From Torreya grandis (lineage: Eukaryota; Streptophyta; Pinopsida; Cupressales; Taxaceae): 64,000 bases of DNA. This document shows positions 24,570-36,045 of the stretch, piece by piece. The stretch covers positions 859,501 through 923,500 of the forward strand of contig JARHVA010004228.1 of the NCBI GenBank assembly GCA_037957365.1, in the 5' to 3' direction. A model generated the notes under the pieces. That model was not told the origin of the DNA. It made no database searches and saw nothing but the letters and a program-made list of their open reading frames with translations. Each line of letters begins with the position of its first letter. Position 1 is the stretch's first letter. The translations under genes were made by a program, and so were the position numbers.

Positions 24570-25477
24570 TGATAGGACCTAGGTTCCCCAAAGCTCTAAC
24601 ACAACTTGTCAGATTTAAGAGCACACATGATTACCAATGTATAAGCAACTAAACATGTGGAAATTATACCAGAAGTACAAGTAACTATCAATGAGAAATA
24701 ACACAGAATATGAGAGGCAACACACAATTGTATTCAACTCAGTTAGAAGGAAATTATAACAAAGAGATCACACTCTTTCTTCCACTTCATGGGCTTACAG
24801 TAATCTTCCCTCAAGAGTAATCTTCTCTCAATAGGTCACAACACACAGCTAACACAAGCTGTTGTTCACCTCATTGTACTGCCAGTACAACTGAGTACGA
24901 ATCGGTACTCCAAGTAGATCTCACCATGATCTTGATCCTTGATGTATTGCTGTCACCTTGGATCTTGCTCCCCCACTGATCTCCTTTTGACCCTCCCATA
25001 AACACACCCCTGAAAACCAACCCTGATCTTACTTATCACATGTAGATCTCCTCCATGATCTAGCAACACCCTGCAGACCAACCCTGATCTTACATACATG
25101 AAGAATCCTACTTGATTCTACCATGGGAAGAACTCTCCAAGTTCTACACTTAACAATACAGCCCATGAGTCTATGATATAGATCTCATGCATACAATGAT
25201 TAGACTTGTGGCTCAAGACTCGAACTAGTCTTTATCATGCAAACTACCTGTTCACTTAACTGACTGTTCGTTAACAACAGTTTTGGAACCACACAGGCGA
25301 CCGACATCAGTCCATGTCTAACTAGAGGTGACCGACGTCGGCTGACTGCTACCAAGGTCAGTTTCCTTCTACACTGTCCACTGACTGACATTGGTGATCC
25401 TGCCGACACTGGCAACTACATACTCAGCATCCTCCATGTTTGCAACAAGGTGAAGCTTTTAGCTCCACACCCTAACA
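24570..25477 (-). repeat. 3' LTR of element E
   Basis: 908 bp, TGATAGGACC...CCCTAACA on plus, very similar to 25770-26616. The main length difference is a ~60-bp segment near 25020-25080 that partly repeats itself (ACCAACCCTGATCTTAC occurs twice) and is single in the other LTR. Confidence 0.95.
25297..25413. repeat. ACCGACGTCGGT-type palindromes, LTR 1 of E
   Basis: Imperfect palindromic units GCGACCGACATCAGTCC, TGACCGACGTCGGCTGAC and CTGACTGACATTGGTG, followed by GCCGACACTGGC. RCCGAC (the DRE/CRT core) occurs on both strands. Confidence 0.8.
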
Positions 25478-25769
25478 ATCTCCCACTTGGAGATAAAAAG
25501 CTGCACCTGTACCTATACCAGTACTTTGTCTAATCTGCATCCTGGCTTGTATTCCTCTTCATGCTCCCACTTGAAAACCACACACCCTGTGGTGCTACAC
25601 CTATGTCTGAATTTCTCCATTCTTAGCTTACCTTCTTCTGTCGTTGCTATACTCCCACTCAAACAGAAACTCGTGTGAGTAACCTGTAATCAAAAAACCA
25701 CTAACCAGATCTGGGCCATCTGTTAGTCAAACTCACTCTGAGAACGTCCAACCTCACTCTGATACCATT
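25478..25769 (-). other. Interior of element E with PPT and PBS
   Basis: At the left edge, minus-strand AAGTGGGAGAT (25478-25490 region) is the PPT. At the right edge TGGTATCAGAG on minus (25757-25767) is an exact initiator-tRNA-Met PBS, two bases from the LTR. The 270 bp between encode nothing recognisable. Confidence 0.88.
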
Positions 25770-26616
25770 TGATAGGACCTAGGTTCACCAAAGCTCTGAC
25801 ACAACTTGTCAGATTTAAGAGCACACATGATTACCAATGTATAAGCAACTAAACATGCAAAAATTATACTAGAAGTACAAGTAACTATCAATGAGAAATA
25901 ACACAGAATATGAGAGGCAACACACAATTGTATTCAACTCAGTTAAAAGGAAATTACAACAAAGAGATCACACTCTTTCTTCCACTTTGTGGGCTTACAG
26001 TAATCTTCCCTCAAGAGTAATCTTCTCTCAATAGGTCACAACACATAGCTAACACAAGCTATTGTTCACCTCATTGTATTACCAGTACAACCGAGTACGA
26101 ACTGGTACTCCAAGTAGATCTCACCATGATCTTGCTCCTTGATGTATTGCTGTCACCTTAGATCTTGTTCCCCCACTGATTTCCTTTTGACCCTCACATA
26201 CACACACCCCTATAGACCAACCCTAATCTTACATACATGAAGAATCCTACTTGATTCTACCATGGGAAGAACTCTCCAAGTTCTACACTTAACAATACAG
26301 CCCATGAGTCTATTATATAGATCTCATGCATATAATGATTAGACTTGCGGCTCAAGACTCGAACTAGTCTTTATCATGCAAACTACCCGTTCACTTAACT
26401 GATTGTTCATCAACAACGGTTCTGGAACCGCACAGGCGATCGACGTCGGTCCCTATCTAACTGGAGGTGACCAACATCGATCGATTGCTACTGAGGTCAG
26501 TTTCCTTTTGCACTGTCCACTGACCGACGTCGGTGATCCTGCTGATGCCAGTGACTGCATACTCAGCATCCTCCATGTTTGCAATAAGGTGAAGCTTTTA
26601 GCTCCACACCCTAACA
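25770..26616 (-). repeat. 5' LTR of element E
   Basis: 847 bp, TGATAGGACC...CCCTAACA on plus. A minus-strand TATA-like TCTATATAATAG is near 26310-26322. ORFs at 26403-26639 and 26453-26674 fall across the LTR edge and are not genes. Confidence 0.95.
26437..26539. repeat. ACCGACGTCGGT-type palindromes, LTR 2 of E
   Basis: Units CGATCGACGTCGGTCC, TGACCAACATCGATCGA and TGACCGACGTCGGTGATCC. The third holds the perfect 12-mer ACCGACGTCGGT. Positions match those in LTR 1. Confidence 0.85.
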
Positions 26617-26699
26617 GATGGGGTTTCATCTTTGACTGATGAAGGCTTGTTGGATGGGGGAAGGAGAATGTCATTAGGTCAGTATATCATGTTACATGA

Positions 26700-27095
26700 T
26701 GTGAAAGGGCTCGAGTCAACTTGTATCATAAAAACTTGACCTTTATGTTCAAATTTGATGTGCTAGTGTAGGGTAGATGGCACACAACCCATGTAATGAA
26801 TCCAGGGTCATCTCAATAAGAGATTATACTATAACTCTCCATCTACTACATATAAAAGCTCAGGAAGCATGTGGGGTCCTAGGAAAATGTGAAGGACAAT
26901 AATTCTTAAATTTATGGTTATGGTATCATTGAATGATCAGAGCATTTTTGAGGTTTTTGACCTAATGTTCTTAGGTAATTTGAGTTGGTTATATGTGTAG
27001 GAGGATATAATGTTGATACTAGTTCACCCATCAATCATAACCCTCTTGATGTAGGTCTAGTTGATATAGGTGTTAATGAATAAAAGAGGGTATAT
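26700..27095 (-). pseudogene. Element B aspartic protease
   Basis: Retropepsin-type protease that would process the polyprotein. The minus strand reads IKRVMIDG, a stop, then TSINIIS near 27060-27020: the active-site Asp is kept but a TGA replaces the next residue (family D-S/G/T-G). Downstream blocks fit the family: LPKNIRSKTSKML, FLGPHMLPELLYVVDGEL and RPWIHYMGCVPSTLH, then IKFEHKGQVFMIQV. The distance to RT is ~1 kb once element E is removed. Several stops. Confidence 0.82.
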
Positions 27096-27639
27096 ATTTT
27101 TGAATGGATAGAGGGTATTTATGAATCCTTGAAGGTAATGAGGTTGGAAAGATGAAGAGCTCTAACAAAGGCTATTAGAGGTTATGGGTCTTTCAGTCTA
27201 ACCTCTATAGATTGTAATTCCTCTATCATCGCTTGACAGTGATGGGGTGAGGTATTAATTAGTTCATACAAACTCATCTTTACCAATGTTTGGTGAAGCT
27301 ATTTTAGAACTACTCATTGGATTGATTTAGACAGATTAGATTGAGAGGGTCTCAAGATGGACACTTTGGGTTAGGTTGAAGGTAAAGGTGTTTGGTGTTG
27401 GCCAAGTGGTTGGGTGGTGGAAGAGGGATATGTCCATTAGGTTGGGCTTGTGATCAAGTGACTAAATGAATGGTATGGATTGGGGGAGGAGTCAGGCTGG
27501 GTGATTTCTTTGGTTCCTCTTCACTTTGAGGTGAGAGTGGATGAGTAGGTAGGTTTTGGTCGATGTCTATTGGTTCTTAGATCGGTGTTAGGCTCATAGG
27601 GGGCTCATATGATAATAAGGCATCCTTGTGATATTGCCA

Positions 27640-28689
27640 ATGGGTTAATGCTTGGAGAGCCTTACAATTCTCCATGTCATTCCTAGGTGTCCTATGGTAT
27701 GAGCATATTAGTTTGTCATTATATCAAGATGATTTAGGACTATGTGGGTCAAATGATCTGATAGATGGAAAGGTTAAGCAAGATGCTTGTAGTAGCCTGT
27801 GTAGGATGTTTGAGTAAGACTCGGGTAATAGTGGCAAAGGTGTAAGGGTCTTGGTTTTGACAGTTGATCTGGAAGTCCTTTTAGGAGTGGGCTTGGTGGT
27901 AGAGAGTTCAAGTAAATGAGTATTCTCAGTAGATGGTTTTTGTTTTGCTAGAGAGGTTGAGAGTTTTGGGTTAGAAGGTTTTAGGGCAGACGTTCGGGAG
28001 GTAAGTGGTTTATTTATAGCTGGCTGGAAGATAGGAGGTATGTTTATGGGTGGCTCAATGAACATAGGTATGGACAAAAGTAAGAGTGATGGTGTAACCA
28101 AAAGTGCTGGTTGGGTTTTGATTGGGATGGTTGGTTTCCCAATTAAGGTAGAGGGGTGACGTCCCAAAATAGAGGGTAAAGTAGAAAGGGGAGGTAGAGT
28201 TTTGGTTTTTAGGTTTTAAGGTGGTTTTACCTTCTTTTTTGGCTTAGTTTGGGATTTTTTTGATAGGTTTAGTGGGCTTAAGTCCAACTTTACTAATAGG
28301 TGAGTAATGTTATGAGTAGGAAATATGCCAAGGTTTTTGGTGGGTTTGGTTGGGACAGTAGTGGTGATTTAGTGACTTTGGATGATTTTGGTTCTTATGG
28401 TGATACTATAATTTTATGGGTAGAGGTGTCTGATGGTTTGGTTATGGTGATAGTGATTTGAGGATGGAAAGGGTAGGTTAATCTAATAAATAAGGATCCT
28501 ACTTGGCTTTATACAGGAACCCACATTATTTCCAAAAGGTGGTTTAATCTAGGTTAGGGTCAGATATAATTCTAAGTTTTTAACCAGCTTGGAGAAGGGT
28601 TTATAGACAGGTCTAAATCCCCTGGTAGTAGATGTAAAGGATAGGCCTAGGGGTTGAATGGAAGGGGTGCTTACCTCATTTATTTCCTA
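27640..28689 (-). pseudogene. Element B Pro/Ser-rich linker with second zinc-knuckle-like motif
   Basis: A 147-codon open stretch (28167-27724) is rich in Pro, Ser, Thr and Lys and looks like a flexible linker. After it, a frame near 27715-27650 reads ICSYHRTPRNDMENCKALQA, a degenerate C-x2-H...C pattern like that at the end of Tat gag proteins. A better preserved version lies ~1.4 kb upstream in the gag region. It could be a duplicated zinc-knuckle or a second ORF, but I cannot tell which. Confidence 0.5.
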
Positions 28690-31023
28690 GTCAAAAGGTT
28701 CTAATTTTTGGGAAGGCAATTCCTCAATGGGAAGTGTAGGAAAAGTGGTTTCTTCCTTAGGAGTGGTTGCTAAAATAAGATTGGATTGTTGTATGATTGA
28801 GGAAAATGATAGGGTGGGAATAGTTTCCTCCTTTGATTTACATATCAAAGGACAAGTTGGTGATTCCACTACCCCAATAAGTAGAGTAGGGGAAGAGGTG
28901 ATTTGGTTGATGGTTTAAGAACCATATTGATAGTATGGGCCTCATGAGCATGAAAATATTTTGATTTGTTTTTTTTGTTGGCAGAAGGAGTGTGGTTGGG
29001 AAATAGTTGTCTAAAGATGTCAAATGATTGGTTTGGGGGTGCATTGGGATTATCCAACACAAGTTCCCCCTTGTCAATGAGATTTTGGATAACATTATTG
29101 AGGGTATTACACCTACTAACATCATGTCTAATGATTTGGTGGAAGATGCACAATTCACTCTCTTTATACCAACCCAGTACAGGATGAGAGGAATCAAATT
29201 ATTGTGGAGGTTTGATTGGGGAAAACTCTATGATATTGGACTATCTAAGACTGAATCCTATGACTCCCTAAGCATAATAAATTGCTACTGGGTGTTACAG
29301 TTTGGGTTCCTAGTATTTTTATTGGAGGAGTTGAAAGAGTTAGACTGGTTGACAACGAGTGGAGGGGTGGTCTTAAAGATAACCAAATTCATGGTTCCCT
29401 TATTCTTGGGATTATTTTTGGTTTGATTGTTCATTTTAGAGGAGGAAACCTCATTTGATTTGAAGGTAGAATTCTTATTTATCAATTTTAAATTCCCCTC
29501 ATCAATGGCCCTGTTCTCTAATTTTCATGCCATGGTGAAAGCTTCATCAATGGTCCTAAAGCTTTGAACCCATAAAGTAGAGGAGATATTTTTAGCACAA
29601 GCTCAAGCAAAGAGTTCAATTAGTTCGGGTTGGGGTAGAGAAAATGAGATTTGGTTTATTATACTTCTCCAATGGGCCACAAAATCAAAAATGGATTCAT
29701 CATCAAATTGTCGAATGGAGTAGAGATAGTGATGAAGACATTCTTAGAGATGTTTATAGAAAAGTGATCTAAGAAAATCCAAGATAGTTGGGGAAAGTAA
29801 AAGAGGGAGTGCTTTGTAATAGCACTGTACCAATCTAGTGATAGACCTAATAGAGACATGGGGAAGGTGTGAACAAGTATAACATCATCATAGGCGATCA
29901 TATAGCATGAATGCCTAAATGCTCTCAGGTGCTATTAAGGATCCTCCTTACTCTGAAACTTTGAAAATTGTTCCCATTGAGGAGGGTATGATTGAAAGGG
30001 GACAAATGGGTGAATTGGTTCATTATATATTTGGTCATATGACAAAATATTATGAGCTCTAGAAATGGATTACTCTAAAGTAGTCATATTTTCCATTAAC
30101 ATTTTGATAAGGTCAATTTGGGGTTGTGCACTCCCATAGTTTTAAAATTGGCTATGTTGGGTCTGGGCATGTGCAACATATGGGTAAATGGTGGGGGGCT
30201 AAGAAGATACCACATATTAGTGTGTGGTCAAGGGTGATTGGCATGATGCCACATATGAATATGTGGAGATAGGAAATTGAGTTGAAGGTAGAGGTACATA
30301 CCCTTATGGGTTAGGGACGCGGTTTAGGTATTGGGCAATGGGTACTTATTGATACATTAATGCAAGTTGGGTAGGAGGTATGGTTGGGTTAGTAGATAGA
30401 GGGTAGGTGGTTAATTTTGTATTGATGGGTAGAAGGGTGGAAGGTATGAGAACCACCAACCTCTAAAATGGAGTCAAGGCAGGTAGGTTAGAAATGAGAG
30501 GAATGGTGGTGGCACTAGCAGAGGGTACTCATATGATAAGGGAAGTATTGGTGCCTAAGGGTTGGGTTTCCCCTATACTAGGAGGGTTATTAGTTAGGGA
30601 ATAAGGTGCTTTGGTGTCACTTGGTTGCATGGGTTGGTTTTGAATAGTAGTATCGATAAGATTATGGGTAGAAGATGATGCCTGGGTGACTAGAGGTTGA
30701 ATGGCAATAGTGACAAAATAAGTGTTGCCTATAAGGAGGGATGCCATGCCATAGGTTTGGTCAATAGTTAGAACCAAAATAGGGGTATGATGGGATATGG
30801 TGTTAAGGTAATGCTAGAGGGATATGGGGTTGTTGTCTAGAAAGGTGGTGAAATGCGTATCACCTTAGGAAACTATCTGAGGGATGCTAGGACTTTGAGA
30901 AGGATGAAGAGAGTTCTCTACATCTGAGATGTACTCCATGGATGAGGGAGAAGAGGAAGATGAATGATTATGGGGTGGGTCCTTATTTTCTTGGTTTCTT
31001 ATTTATTGCCTATTCAAAACCAT
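28690..31023 (-). pseudogene. Element B gag
   Basis: Structural capsid protein. The start chosen is the ATG at 31023 (MVLNRQ), followed by a Ser/Pro-rich N-terminal region. A Gln/Tyr-rich stretch near 30190 (YPYVAHAQTQHSQF) leads into the capsid core: HLRAFRHSCYMIAYDDVILV and FPMSLLGLSLDWYSAI at about 29930-29820, then LDHFSINISKNVF, all typical of the retrotrans_gag domain. Further on, CIFHQIIRHDVSRCNTLNNV followed by IQNLIDKGELVL (29150-29050) is the zinc-knuckle-like C-x2-H-x4-H-x4-C block seen in Tat gags. Many stops and several frame changes. Confidence 0.8.
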
Positions 31024-31714
31024 GTATATGAGGAAAGGGGAAGATACAGACAATCTCATAACTCAAACAAAGAGAAGACAAGAAAAAAATCAAAGAAATG
31101 AAACACACACTAAAGCACGTTAAATCTTAATGTTCCTTTTAGTATTTCTTGTTTCTTACACCTTAATATTTAATCATTATGTGACTGAAATTGGCTTGTA
31201 GAGCGGGTACTAGAAAATAAGTCTATGGTTGGTTTCAGGTTATGTTTAGGCTCTCAAAGGGATCTATGTTAAAAATTAGTACGTAGCTTGATATTGGGGC
31301 CTACCCCCTCACTTCACACACCATAGTGATAAGGGTATTGGGTGTTTATCCAAGATATACCAATCACTAGAGTTTATACTCAACTAGAGAGCTGAGTTGG
31401 TTCTCCCCTTGGTGATGAAATTCAAGTAGGATGGTCGAGAAAGGTGATCACTGGGTAGTGAAATCCCAGTCGAGACTTATGTCAATGTTTGATGTTTGAT
31501 TAGATGTAAGTGGCTTGGTCTTGTGTGTGTGATAAGAGTCAATCTATGATTAATTAACTTGGTTAATTAAGCTGTGTGAGCTAAACTAAGCAAGACAATA
31601 ATGTATGCAGTCAATTTCAAGCACTAAAAAGAAACTTTGATTTTGTTGTATGAGCAAAAGGATACAAATAAGAAGCACTTGGATGCAACTATGAACCCAA
31701 AAAAAGATTCAAGT
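31024..31714 (-). other. 5' leader of element B
   Basis: Non-coding sequence between PBS and gag start, about 690 bp, without recognisable motif. Confidence 0.6.
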
Positions 31715-31732
31715 GTCCCACTGGGCATGCCA
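31715..31732 (-). promoter_or_regulatory. PBS of element B
   Basis: Minus-strand TGGCATGCCCAGTGGGAC lies three bases (TTT) from the LTR. It starts TGG, as complement of a tRNA CCA end. It shares CCCAGTGGGAC with the PBS of element C. tRNA identity is not determined. Confidence 0.75.
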
Positions 31733-32245
31733 AAATGTTTCAGAGAAATTTTGCTTATGTTCTTTGGAAGGAAGAGAAAAGAAACTCAAGAAGGGTATGG
31801 TAGAAAAACTTGATATAGTGTGCATGTGTTTGATCTAGATAGTTGTAGATACTCCTCTTTACCTTGGGAGGAATGACCTGTAGATAATAAATCACTCAAA
31901 TAAATGGTTTGATTAGTTAGATAGTAAGGTGGATTGCCTAGCAAGCTAAATCGAAGAAGCACAAGCTTCCTTGGAGGCTATCAATCCACACTTTTAAACA
32001 ATCTAGTTATAAAAGATAAAGTACTTGCATATATCACAAAAAATACTAAAATTAAATACAAAGAGTAATTGATAAATAAATAAATGAATTTGACTAATTA
32101 TAATAATAAATAGATTGATTTTAATGCTAAATGAATCAGGTATGGCTCAAAAAATAGAGTAGGGTTCTATGATTAGGTGAGAGGTCAGAAGGTTGGATTG
32201 GGTTGAGGTCTAGTGGGTGAAAACAACTTATTATATATTTGTCTA

Positions 32246-32345
32246 ACAGTGACCATTAGTAGTTGGGGTGACCATCAATGGTTAGGGTAACTGTCGATGG
32301 TTATGGATAGATCATTGATAGTCAGGGTGATTGTCGACAGTTATT
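32246..32345. repeat. Palindrome cluster 1 in 5' LTR of B
   Basis: Equivalent of 14274-14386. Units include TGACCATCAATGGTTAGGG and AACTGTCGATGGTTA, diverged independently from the other LTR. Confidence 0.8.
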
Positions 32346-32368
32346 ATGGGTTTTGGTCTAGTTAAGAG

Positions 32369-32715
32369 TGTAACGAAATTACTTAGATATTCACACAAAA
32401 TTATTTTATATTGTATAGAATTAGAAAATATGAGAGATAGCATAATGATAATTGACAATAGAATAGAATACTGGATAATATAACAAAGCCACTTCAAGTG
32501 GAAAACCTCCACAATAATGTACTAATAGCATAATACTTAACATAATGCATAAACACTAACCACTACCTCCTATATATAGTCTACTTAGCCAAGGTTATTA
32601 CATAGGCTGACCTAACTAAGAACATAGAGAAATGTAAAAAGTAAATAAAAGAGGTATGTAAGGCACAAGTTGGCCACACATATCCCTAGACACACTAATG
32701 GTTAAGGGCGTAATA
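32369..32715 (-). repeat. 3' LTR of element A
   Basis: 347 bp, TGTAACGAAATT...GGGCGTAATA on plus. The last CA has become TA. A TATATATAG box sits near 32571-32579. Confidence 0.93.
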
Positions 32716-32734
32716 AGCCCCTCCCCTTCAAAAC
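32716..32734 (-). promoter_or_regulatory. PPT of element A
   Basis: Minus-strand TTTTGAAGGGGAGGGGCT directly upstream of the 3' LTR, a classic polypurine tract. Confidence 0.9.
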
Positions 32735-32744
32735 AATGTTGTCC

Positions 32745-33960
32745 TCAATGTTGTGACAACTCTAGATGGTGTGGCACAAATGCTTCATTTTCCCAAGTGG
32801 CATCTTCACATGATAGCTTCTTCCATTTGATTAGGTACTCTGTAATTGCTCTGGAATGTAGTGACTTGGTACACTTTTGAAGGATCACCTTAGGATAAAG
32901 AATAACTCTACCTTCCTCATCTAATTTTGGTGATTCTATTTGAATGGCAACTCTGTGTCCAATGACTTTCTTCAGGCATGATACATGAAATACTAGATGT
33001 ATACGAGTGGATGAAGGAAATTCTAACTTGTAGGCCACATTGCTAATTTTTTGCAAGATATGATAAGGCCCATAATACTTAGGGGATAGATTTTTAACCT
33101 TTTTTTGTTGCTTCAATGACATCTATTTTCATGGTTGCAAGCGAACAAAGACCCAATCACCAATGTCAAAATGCCTCTCACGTTTATGTTGATCTACCTA
33201 TTACTTCATGTGATTCTGGACTATAACTAAATTTTCACACAAACTTGCAGGGACCTCCTGTTGATGGTGAATATGTTATTCAACTACACAAACCTTAGGA
33301 TGGACCTTCAAGGTTGAAGTGATGAATGGAGGGTGGTATCCATATAGTGACACAAAAGGAGACATTTTGGAAGAACTATGAACAAAAGTATTATACCAGC
33401 ATTCAACAAGTGGTAGCCACTGAACCCATTTATCCTGTTTATCAAAACTAAAATAACAAAGATATCCTTCTAGAAATTTGTTGACTACCTCAGTTTGTCC
33501 ATCAGATTTAGGATGATAGGATGGACTATGAGCCAATTGGGTGCCCAAACATGTAAATAACTAATCCAAAACTTACTAGTAGAAATGGGATCTCTATCAC
33601 TAACAATGATCTTAGGGGTCCCATGTAGTTTTTGAACTGTATTGAGAAAAACAACTATTGTACTAGCAATAAATGGTTGGGATAATGAACAAAAATGAGC
33701 ATACTTAATGAGACAATCTACGATAACTATGATAACATTTTGACCCTTAGATCTTGGTAACCCTATAATGAAATCCATAGATACCTCTTCCCAACGCTGG
33801 CTAGGGATGGATAAAGGCTATAAAAGACTTGGGGTTTTGATGTTTTTGCCTTTGTTTTGTTGATAGATCATACATTTAGCCACATATTTCTAGACATCCC
33901 CCTTGAGACCATGCCAAAAAAAATCTTGCTTGATTCTATAATAGGTTTTCAAAAATCTTG
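32745..33960 (-). pseudogene. Element A integrase with C-terminal chromodomain
   Basis: From the right: a degraded HHCC finger (HETPIGGHS ... KTYYRIKQDFFWHGLKGDV ... CMIYQ, second Cys of the last pair lost), the core with VSMDFIIGLPRSKG (first Asp), IIVSDRDPIS (second Asp) and HPKSDGQTEVVNKFLEGYL (catalytic Glu). A frameshift near 33500 separates the second Asp from the Glu. The C-terminal part reads SPKYYGPYHILQKISNVAYK (GPY/F-type) and ends in ITEYLIKWKKLSCEDATWEN, a chromodomain, which in other chromoviruses directs integration to particular chromatin. Ends at a stop at 32745. Confidence 0.9.
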
Positions 33961-34249
33961 AATGACCCCCAATTGGAGTTTCATGAAGTTCTTGAAGGAT
34001 TTTTTATTTAAGAAGAGAATTCTTACATAGGAATAATCTGTCTTTATACCATAATGTATTACCTTTCCATGTTAATTTCTCAAATCCACCTAAACCTTGT
34101 TGAATATTTTGAATCAATGGGTAGTAAAATCATGTTCCCATTCTAATTGTGCTTCCTCTAGCCAATTTGCCTGCAAAATGGTTATGGCACATAGCAGTGC
34201 CTAAATTGATTCATCTTTTCTAGATAGTGCATCTACCACCACAATGTCC

Positions 34250-34660
34250 TTGCATTTTTTTAGACTATTTCAAATTCATATCCTACCATCTTAGTTACCC
34301 ATTTCTATTGTTCTTTAGATGACAACCTTTGTTCTAAAAAATATTTGAGACTATCATGATTAGTCTTTACCTGAAAGTGACAACCTATCAAATAAGGTCT
34401 CCATTGTTTGACTGCATGCAAAATGGCCATCATTTCCTTCTCATAGATGGGTTTGTGATGATTTTTACCCTTTATTTGAAAACTTTAAAATGCAAGTCGT
34501 CTGCCTTATTGCATGAGTACAACACCCATACCATACCTCGATGCATCACATTCAACGACAAAAGTTTTAAAAAAATCAGGAGGGCAATACTTGAATAGTG
34601 CACATAGCCAATTTCAATTTTTCAAATGCCTAGGTAGATATATTAGTCCACTAAAAGGAG
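34250..34660 (-). pseudogene. Element A RNase H
   Basis: Heavily frameshifted. I place it by position between RT and integrase. Identifiable traces are a QAFEKLK-like block near 34635, an ATHAIRQTTCIL-like stretch near 34510 and a DIVVVDALSRKDES block near 34240. The catalytic residues cannot all be located. Confidence 0.6.
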
Positions 34661-34667
34661 TCTCTAT

Positions 34668-35700
34668 TTAACAAAGAGGTGAGTGGGGTTGCAATACTAC
34701 CATAATTTTTGACAAACCTACGATAGTAACCCGTAAGCCCCAAAAATCCCCAGAGTTGCTTAAGTGTCTTAGGAATTGGCTAGTCCACCATTGCTTCGAT
34801 TTTTTTAAGGTCCACTTCACTCCTTCATAAGACACTATATGACCCAAATATTCAACCTCACTAGCCCTAAAAGTACATTTGGAAGGTTTAGCATACAATT
34901 GATTTTGCTCCAAAAATGGAGAGTACATGTTTTACATGTTGCAAATAGTCTTCCCAATTTTTACTTTAAATGAGGATATCATCAAATAATACCAGAATAA
35001 ATTTCCTCAAAAATGGATTTAAAATAGTATTCCTCAAACTCTAAAAAGTATATGGTACATTTTTTAGACCAAAAGGCATAACCAAAAACTCATAATGGCC
35101 CTCATGAGTCTTGAAAGTGGTTTTGGGTATGTCTTCATCATGGATCTGGAGTTGATGATACCTCGAACATAGATCTAACTTGGTAAAATAAAAATCACCA
35201 TTCAGTTCATCTAGAAAATCATCAATGACATGAATCAAAAAATTATCTTTGATAGTGTACTTGTTGAGTCCTCTATAGTCAGGGTACATCCTCCAGGTGT
35301 CATCTTTCTTTTTCACCATGACAACTGGTGAAGAGTATTCACTTTGGCTATGGTGAATGATTCCTGCACCCAACATCTCTTGTACCATCTTTTCAATTTC
35401 ACTTTTTTGGGCATAGGGATACCTGTATGGCCTAATTTTGGGTGGTGTACTACTAGGAATAAGTGTGATATCATGATCATGCTTGCAGCTAGGTGGAAGT
35501 CCTTTTGGCATGTCTCCAAAAATAAGAGATTGAGCATGAATTATTTTTTGTAGATCAAGAGGTGGAGATGGCTGAGTTAGTTGTACTTCCATAGAAAACA
35601 AGTGAGCTACAAATCCCTCAACACCCTTATAGAGAATCTTTATCATTTGATGGGAGCTAACAAGTTGTGGAGAGTTAGCCTTTAATCCCCTTAGCTCAAA
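34668..35700 (-). pseudogene. Element A reverse transcriptase
   Basis: Well-preserved fingers and palm: SSPVVMVKKKDDTWRMYPDY, RGLNKYTIKDNF, DFYFTKLDLCSRYHQLQI (catalytic Asp present) and YEFLVMPFGLKNVPYTF, stopped by TAG at 35041-35043 where the family usually has Gln. After this comes VLVLFDDILI then a stop near 34980, so the polymerase box (F-D-D) remains. The thumb reads LYAKPSKCTFRASEVEYLGH and IVSYEGV. The upstream linker to protease spans 35600-35910. Confidence 0.92.
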
Positions 35701-35899
35701 TGTTCTTTCTTTAGAATGAAAATACATAAATAATTCTTGAAAATTTATCTCAATAGTGCCCAAAGTGGTGAGCCACTGGACTCCCAGAACAATATTAGCT
35801 CCACCTATGGGAATGCTAAATATAGGAGAATCCAATAAGTAGTCTCCCATGGCCAACTTAATGCTATGAAATTTTCTTGAACAACTGACATGACCACCA

Positions 35900-36045
35900 T
35901 TTGCAATCATAACCTAAAATTTTGAAGCTAGATAAATAAAATAGTTCAAATGAGCAACCAACTTACTGTGGATGAAGTTGTGTGTGCTCCCAAAATTAAT
36001 CAATATAGTGACCTTCTATTTCTTAAGGAAACCCATCACCTTAAG
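35900..36045 (-). pseudogene. Element A protease active-site region
   Basis: Minus strand reads VTILINFGSTHNFIHSKLVA, active-site core at 35974-36000. The usual D-S-G is N-F-G here, so the catalytic Asp is lost. Continuation at 35910-35700 (MIANGGHVSC ... GANIVLGVQWL) is the second half of the protease. Confidence 0.85.

Larger units (their letters stand above)
24570..26616 (-). mobile_element. Element E: short non-autonomous LTR element with 292-bp interior
   Basis: Two LTRs (24570-25477 and 25770-26616) enclose only 292 bp. A perfect 5-bp TSD, GATGG, flanks it (24565-24569; 26617-26621). The minus-strand PBS TGGTATCAGAG lies by the right LTR and the PPT AAGTGGGAGAT by the left LTR, a copia-like pairing. 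No protein is encoded. It resembles a TRIM in having only PBS and PPT inside, but its ~0.9-kb LTRs are long for a TRIM, so an internally deleted copia derivative is equally possible. A solo LTR of the same family is at 51686. Confidence 0.9.

Noticed and set aside
26403..26674. Two ORFs on opposite strands
   Set aside because: They cover the palindrome region of the element E LTR, where self-complementary sequence gives open frames on both strands.
28687..29426. Several overlapping ORFs on both strands
   Set aside because: Only the minus frames carrying the gag tail fit the element; the plus-strand ones are shadows.
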